Positions 61,452 through 64,000 of a stretch of DNA of 64,000 nt are shown piece by piece. Source of the stretch: Methanolinea mesophila (GTDB lineage: Archaea; Halobacteriota; Methanomicrobia; Methanomicrobiales; Methanospirillaceae); contig NZ_JAGGKR010000001.1 in the NCBI RefSeq assembly GCF_017873855.1, forward strand, positions 1,240,001-1,304,000. Reading direction: 5' to 3'. Numbering within the stretch: position 1 is the stretch's first letter; every line of letters begins with the position of its first letter. Below the pieces are notes generated by a model. It did no database searches. It was not told the origin of the DNA and was given only the letters and a program-made list of their open reading frames with translations. The position numbers and the translations under genes are program-made.

Positions 61452-64000
61452 TTATATGAGATGGATATACGCGGTCTGTGTCGGCTGTCCTGCGGGCGGG
61501 GCAGGCGGCGGGGTCCCTATCACCGGTCCAGGGGCATCGATCGCGTTGGCGACCACCCTGAAGAGGACCTCCCCGGGAGGAAGGAGTACCAGGGGATAGC
61601 TGAACTCGCCGGGCTGATTCGCCTCTTCGGGGGTGAGCACCCGGGTCCCTATCTGGATCCACTGCTGGCCCCCGTCATTGGAGACATGGTAGATCTCGGT
61701 CACCTGCAGCACGCCGGTATAGTGCCGGTCCCAGGTCCAGGTGACGTATTCGATGCCCCCCTGGTTCTCGTCCGAGCCGGGGGTCACGTTGGTGATGTTC
61801 AGTTCTCCGGGTGTAATCCCGGTGGTGACCTGCCCGGGAACCGCGGTGATGAAGGTCGCGGGCAGGGGGAGGGTGGATTCCCCGTTGTTGAAGACGATGG
61901 TAGACAACGGGCCGAAGACATTGATGTTCCCGTCCACCAGCACCCGCAGTTTGTAGGTCGCTTCCCAGACCTGGCCAAGCCTGACCGTCCCCACGTCGAA
62001 GAACAAATGATAGGGATTCGCGGGGTTATTCCACTGGCTGCTCTGGTTGATGACCGTATTGACGAAGGTGGTGGTATCGTTGTAGGAGTGGATCCGGGTG
62101 GAGGTCGTACCGTCCCCTATGTAATCGAAGACGCGGTAGGTCTCGTTCATGGCCACCAGTTCGTTGTTCACCTCGACCTGGCCGTAGTCGAGGTCCATCT
62201 GGGTATTGACTCCCGCCTCCGTACGGAGTTCCCCTGCGATGGCGGTGTACACGTCCGCGATGTTCGTGGCGCTCGCTTCGTAGTATTTTCCACCGGTGAA
62301 CAGGGCGAGTTTCTGGAGGACGTCCCTTCCTCCTGAAGATATGGAATTTGCAAAGGCGATGGTATAGATCTTGATCCCCGAGTTCTTCGCATACACTGAC
62401 ATATTCTGGTTAGAGAACTGTCCCGAACCGAGCCCGGGGTAAATGTAATAATTCGTGGTCAGGTCGGAGAACCTGCTGTTGTCGGGGGAATACGCGGAGT
62501 ACCCGGTGCCACGGGCCAGCGGGTCGCCATAGAAGTTGTAGTCGCCGTCCGAGAGGAGGACGATCGCCTTGATGGCTTTCGGACGATTCGTTTCGTTCAG
62601 TCTCTCGATGGAGAGCCGGATCGCTTCCCGCATAGGGGTGGCGTAGTCCGGGACGATCAGGTCGAGCTCTGACTTCACCGACGGGAAGTCGTTGGTCAGG
62701 TTCCTGTCGTATGTGGCATAGCCGTCGTAGGTCCGCGGATAGACGTAGACATTATTGATGTACGACGTGGACAGCCCCGAGTTATACCCTGGACGGGGAA
62801 TGTACCCGTTCATGCCGAACGAGACCAGGCCTGCACGGTCACGGACTTCGCTCAGGTTGTCGAGGAAGACCTTGCCCGCCTCCCTGACGGAGTACATCCG
62901 GTCGGGATTGTCGTAGAGCATGCTCCCCGACCGGTCGGTGGTCAGGATCACGTCGATCGGGTCCGGCTGCAGCGCCCACCCGTCCCCCCGGAGCTGGATG
63001 AATACCTCCACCACGTCGGAGACATTCACCGTCTCAGGGGATACCAGGGCTGTGATGCTCAGATAAGGATAATTCTTCCAGGAGAGGGTGAGCTGGTTGG
63101 TCGCCGAATACCCCGAAGTGGTATTCTCCCAGTGGGCCGTGACCACCGCCTCGCCGGTCGCGGTCGGGTCGTAGAGGGGGTCTGACGAGTTGACGGAAAA
63201 ACCTCCGGGGATGAAGTTCACCACCGCGAACCCGTCGGCATCGGAGAGTGCGCTCGTGGCCGAGAGAGAGGGGCTCGAGGTCACATTGTACGGCTCGTTG
63301 TAGATCGGGGGGCCAAGGCTGAAGGTAACCGGTTCGCCCTCGACCGGGTTACCGTTCTCGTCGATCACCTTGGCACGGAGTTCTCCCGGAGCCCAGGAGA
63401 GCACGTCCCTGCTGGGCATCGATTCCGGCTGGGCGGAGAATTGCATGTCCACGGCCTGCTGGCTTACGAACCAGACCTCTTTTTCCACCTGGAGGGTCTG
63501 GTTCGCCAGGGACTGGGCTGAGACCGTGATATGCCCGATGGAGGTCTTCGGCCCGTAGGTCAGCAGGGCCTGGCCGAACTGGTTCGTGTATACGGTCTGC
63601 TCCTCCCCGGGGATCGAGGTGGTCACCCTGATGGGGGAATTCTGCACCCCGTTTCCGAACCGGTCCTGTACCAGGTATACGATCTGGTAGAGGCTCACCC
63701 CGTCGGCGTACTGCCGGGGAGGCTGGCCGAGGTATCCCTCGGGGTTGAAGAACTGGGTCAGGGAGACGGGGGTCGCGTTCGCCACCGCCTGGATGAAGAA
63801 ATACCGGTCAGGGACGTCGCCGAAGAGCGGGGGGACCGGGTGGGCGAGGACCACGTTGGTCCCCGGAGTGGTGCTCGCGATCAGCTGGACGTTCACCCTC
63901 CCCTGCCCGTCTACCAGGACCTGGATGGCCGTCCCCGGGGGGTTCGCCCCGGTGAAATGGGCCATTCCGGCAGGAGGGGTCGTATCGGGAGATGACACCT
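61452..64000 (-). CDS. Large secreted VWA-domain surface protein (N-terminus outside window)
   Basis: About 849 codons are visible; the gene enters from the right edge, so the start and signal peptide are missing. A GTG at 63998 is merely the first start-type codon. In order from the visible N-terminus: two Ig-like (Big-type) beta domains (about 100-185 and 205-305), a von Willebrand factor A domain (about 345-575) with MIDAS motif TTDRSGSM (355-360), and beta-sandwich modules rich in NxT/S sites. The C-terminus is a proline-rich tail (TPPPAPPAGQPTQ) ending in YIHLI. Cell-surface adhesion or S-layer attachment is likely. Confidence 0.85.
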   Translation of the reverse strand, partial: VSSPDTTPPAGMAHFTGANPPGTAIQVLVDGQGRVNVQLIASTTPGTNVVLAHPVPPLFGDVPDRYFFIQAVANATPVSLTQFFNPEGYLGQPPRQYADGVSLYQIVYLVQDRFGNGVQNSPIRVTTSIPGEEQTVYTNQFGQALLTYGPKTSIGHITVSAQSLANQTLQVEKEVWFVSQQAVDMQFSAQPESMPSRDVLSWAPGELRAKVIDENGNPVEGEPVTFSLGPPIYNEPYNVTSSPSLSATSALSDADGFAVVNFIPGGFSVNSSDPLYDPTATGEAVVTAHWENTTSGYSATNQLTLSWKNYPYLSITALVSPETVNVSDVVEVFIQLRGDGWALQPDPIDVILTTDRSGSMLYDNPDRMYSVREAGKVFLDNLSEVRDRAGLVSFGMNGYIPRPGYNSGLSTSYINNVYVYPRTYDGYATYDRNLTNDFPSVKSELDLIVPDYATPMREAIRLSIERLNETNRPKAIKAIVLLSDGDYNFYGDPLARGTGYSAYSPDNSRFSDLTTNYYIYPGLGSGQFSNQNMSVYAKNSGIKIYTIAFANSISSGGRDVLQKLALFTGGKYYEASATNIADVYTAIAGELRTEAGVNTQMDLDYGQVEVNNELVAMNETYRVFDYIGDGTTSTRIHSYNDTTTFVNTVINQSSQWNNPANPYHLFFDVGTVRLGQVWEATYKLRVLVDGNINVFGPLSTIVFNNGESTLPLPATFITAVPGQVTTGITPGELNITNVTPGSDENQGGIEYVTWTWDRHYTGVLQVTEIYHVSNDGGQQWIQIGTRVLTPEEANQPGEFSYPLVLLPPGEVLFRVVANAIDAPGPVIGTPPPAPPAGQPTQTAYIHLI

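Noticed and set aside
1-64000. tRNA, rRNA, CRISPR arrays and prophage
   Set aside because: I saw no CCA-type tRNA folds, no regular spacer-repeat arrays and no phage structural genes except the encapsulin shell, whose cargo neighbour marks it as a host compartment rather than a capsid.

Overview
The window reads as a chromosomal segment of a methanogenic euryarchaeon, most likely order Methanomicrobiales. This rests on inference from gene content: a group II chaperonin (thermosome), an archaeal RPA pair, TiaS, deoxyhypusine synthase, CTP-dependent riboflavin kinase, archaeal FAD synthase RibL, HMG-CoA synthase/thiolase/DUF35 and HMG-CoA reductase, a four-subunit pyruvate:ferredoxin oxidoreductase, an FmdE-family protein and CbiZ. 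The DNA is GC-rich with AT-rich TATA-type promoters and T-rich gene ends. I see no rRNA, tRNA, CRISPR array or intact mobile element. About 67 protein genes are supported, two of them cut by the window edges.

Layout. 1-6962 (minus): two paralogous sugar-phosphate nucleotidylyltransferases and a sugar-phosphate mutase, an uncharacterised Cys-rich protein, a cyclase-family hydrolase, protein-isoaspartate methyltransferase, and the minimal SUF pair (SufB/D, SufC). 7099-14193: a solitary DNA methyltransferase, then (minus) a glutamine amidotransferase/HAD phosphatase/transglutaminase-like lipoprotein operon, then (plus) an exonuclease-helicase pair resembling bacterial MrfB-MrfA. 14487-15665 (minus): an encapsulin nanocompartment operon, a ferritin-like cargo protein with a C-terminal targeting peptide followed by the shell protein. 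15952-23322: DUF2284 protein, RibL with a JAMM peptidase, a DHPS-like protein, PHP phosphoesterase with TruA, an unusual photolyase-family protein, a YkgJ-type cluster protein and a membrane-anchored unknown.

23470-26226 (plus): porB-porA-porC-porD, followed by a 440-base gap with two copies of an IS200/IS605-like end hairpin spaced exactly 170 bases apart. 26668-30393 (minus): a metal-chelate ABC importer (binding protein, permease, ATPase) with an FmdE-family gene, preceded by a palindrome at the likely transcription start. 30636-33749 (minus): zinc-ribbon protein, thermosome, archaeal HTH regulator. 33800-40260 (plus, except a DUF1858 gene): TiaS, deoxyhypusine synthase, PyrF, a free-standing NrdD C-terminal-like protein coupled to CbiZ, and RPA with its partner.

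40637-43320: a PAS/GAF sensor without a kinase domain and a single-domain response regulator. 43615-48866: ferredoxin, the ribK-ribB operon, and a regulator translationally coupled to HMG-CoA synthase, thiolase and the DUF35 scaffold. 49192-54870: membrane protein, Trm5-like methyltransferase, three tandem paralogous four-helix membrane proteins, and two AI-2E-type permeases. 55124-61000: HMG-CoA reductase, RimI-type acetyltransferase, DUF1015 protein, HisG, an RNase H-like protein and a lipoprotein. The right edge cuts a large VWA-domain surface protein. The most interesting items are the encapsulin operon with its promoter palindrome, the MrfAB-like repair pair, the photolyase that seems to have lost its Fe-S ligands, the NrdD-tail/CbiZ operon and the duplicated hairpin element after porD.
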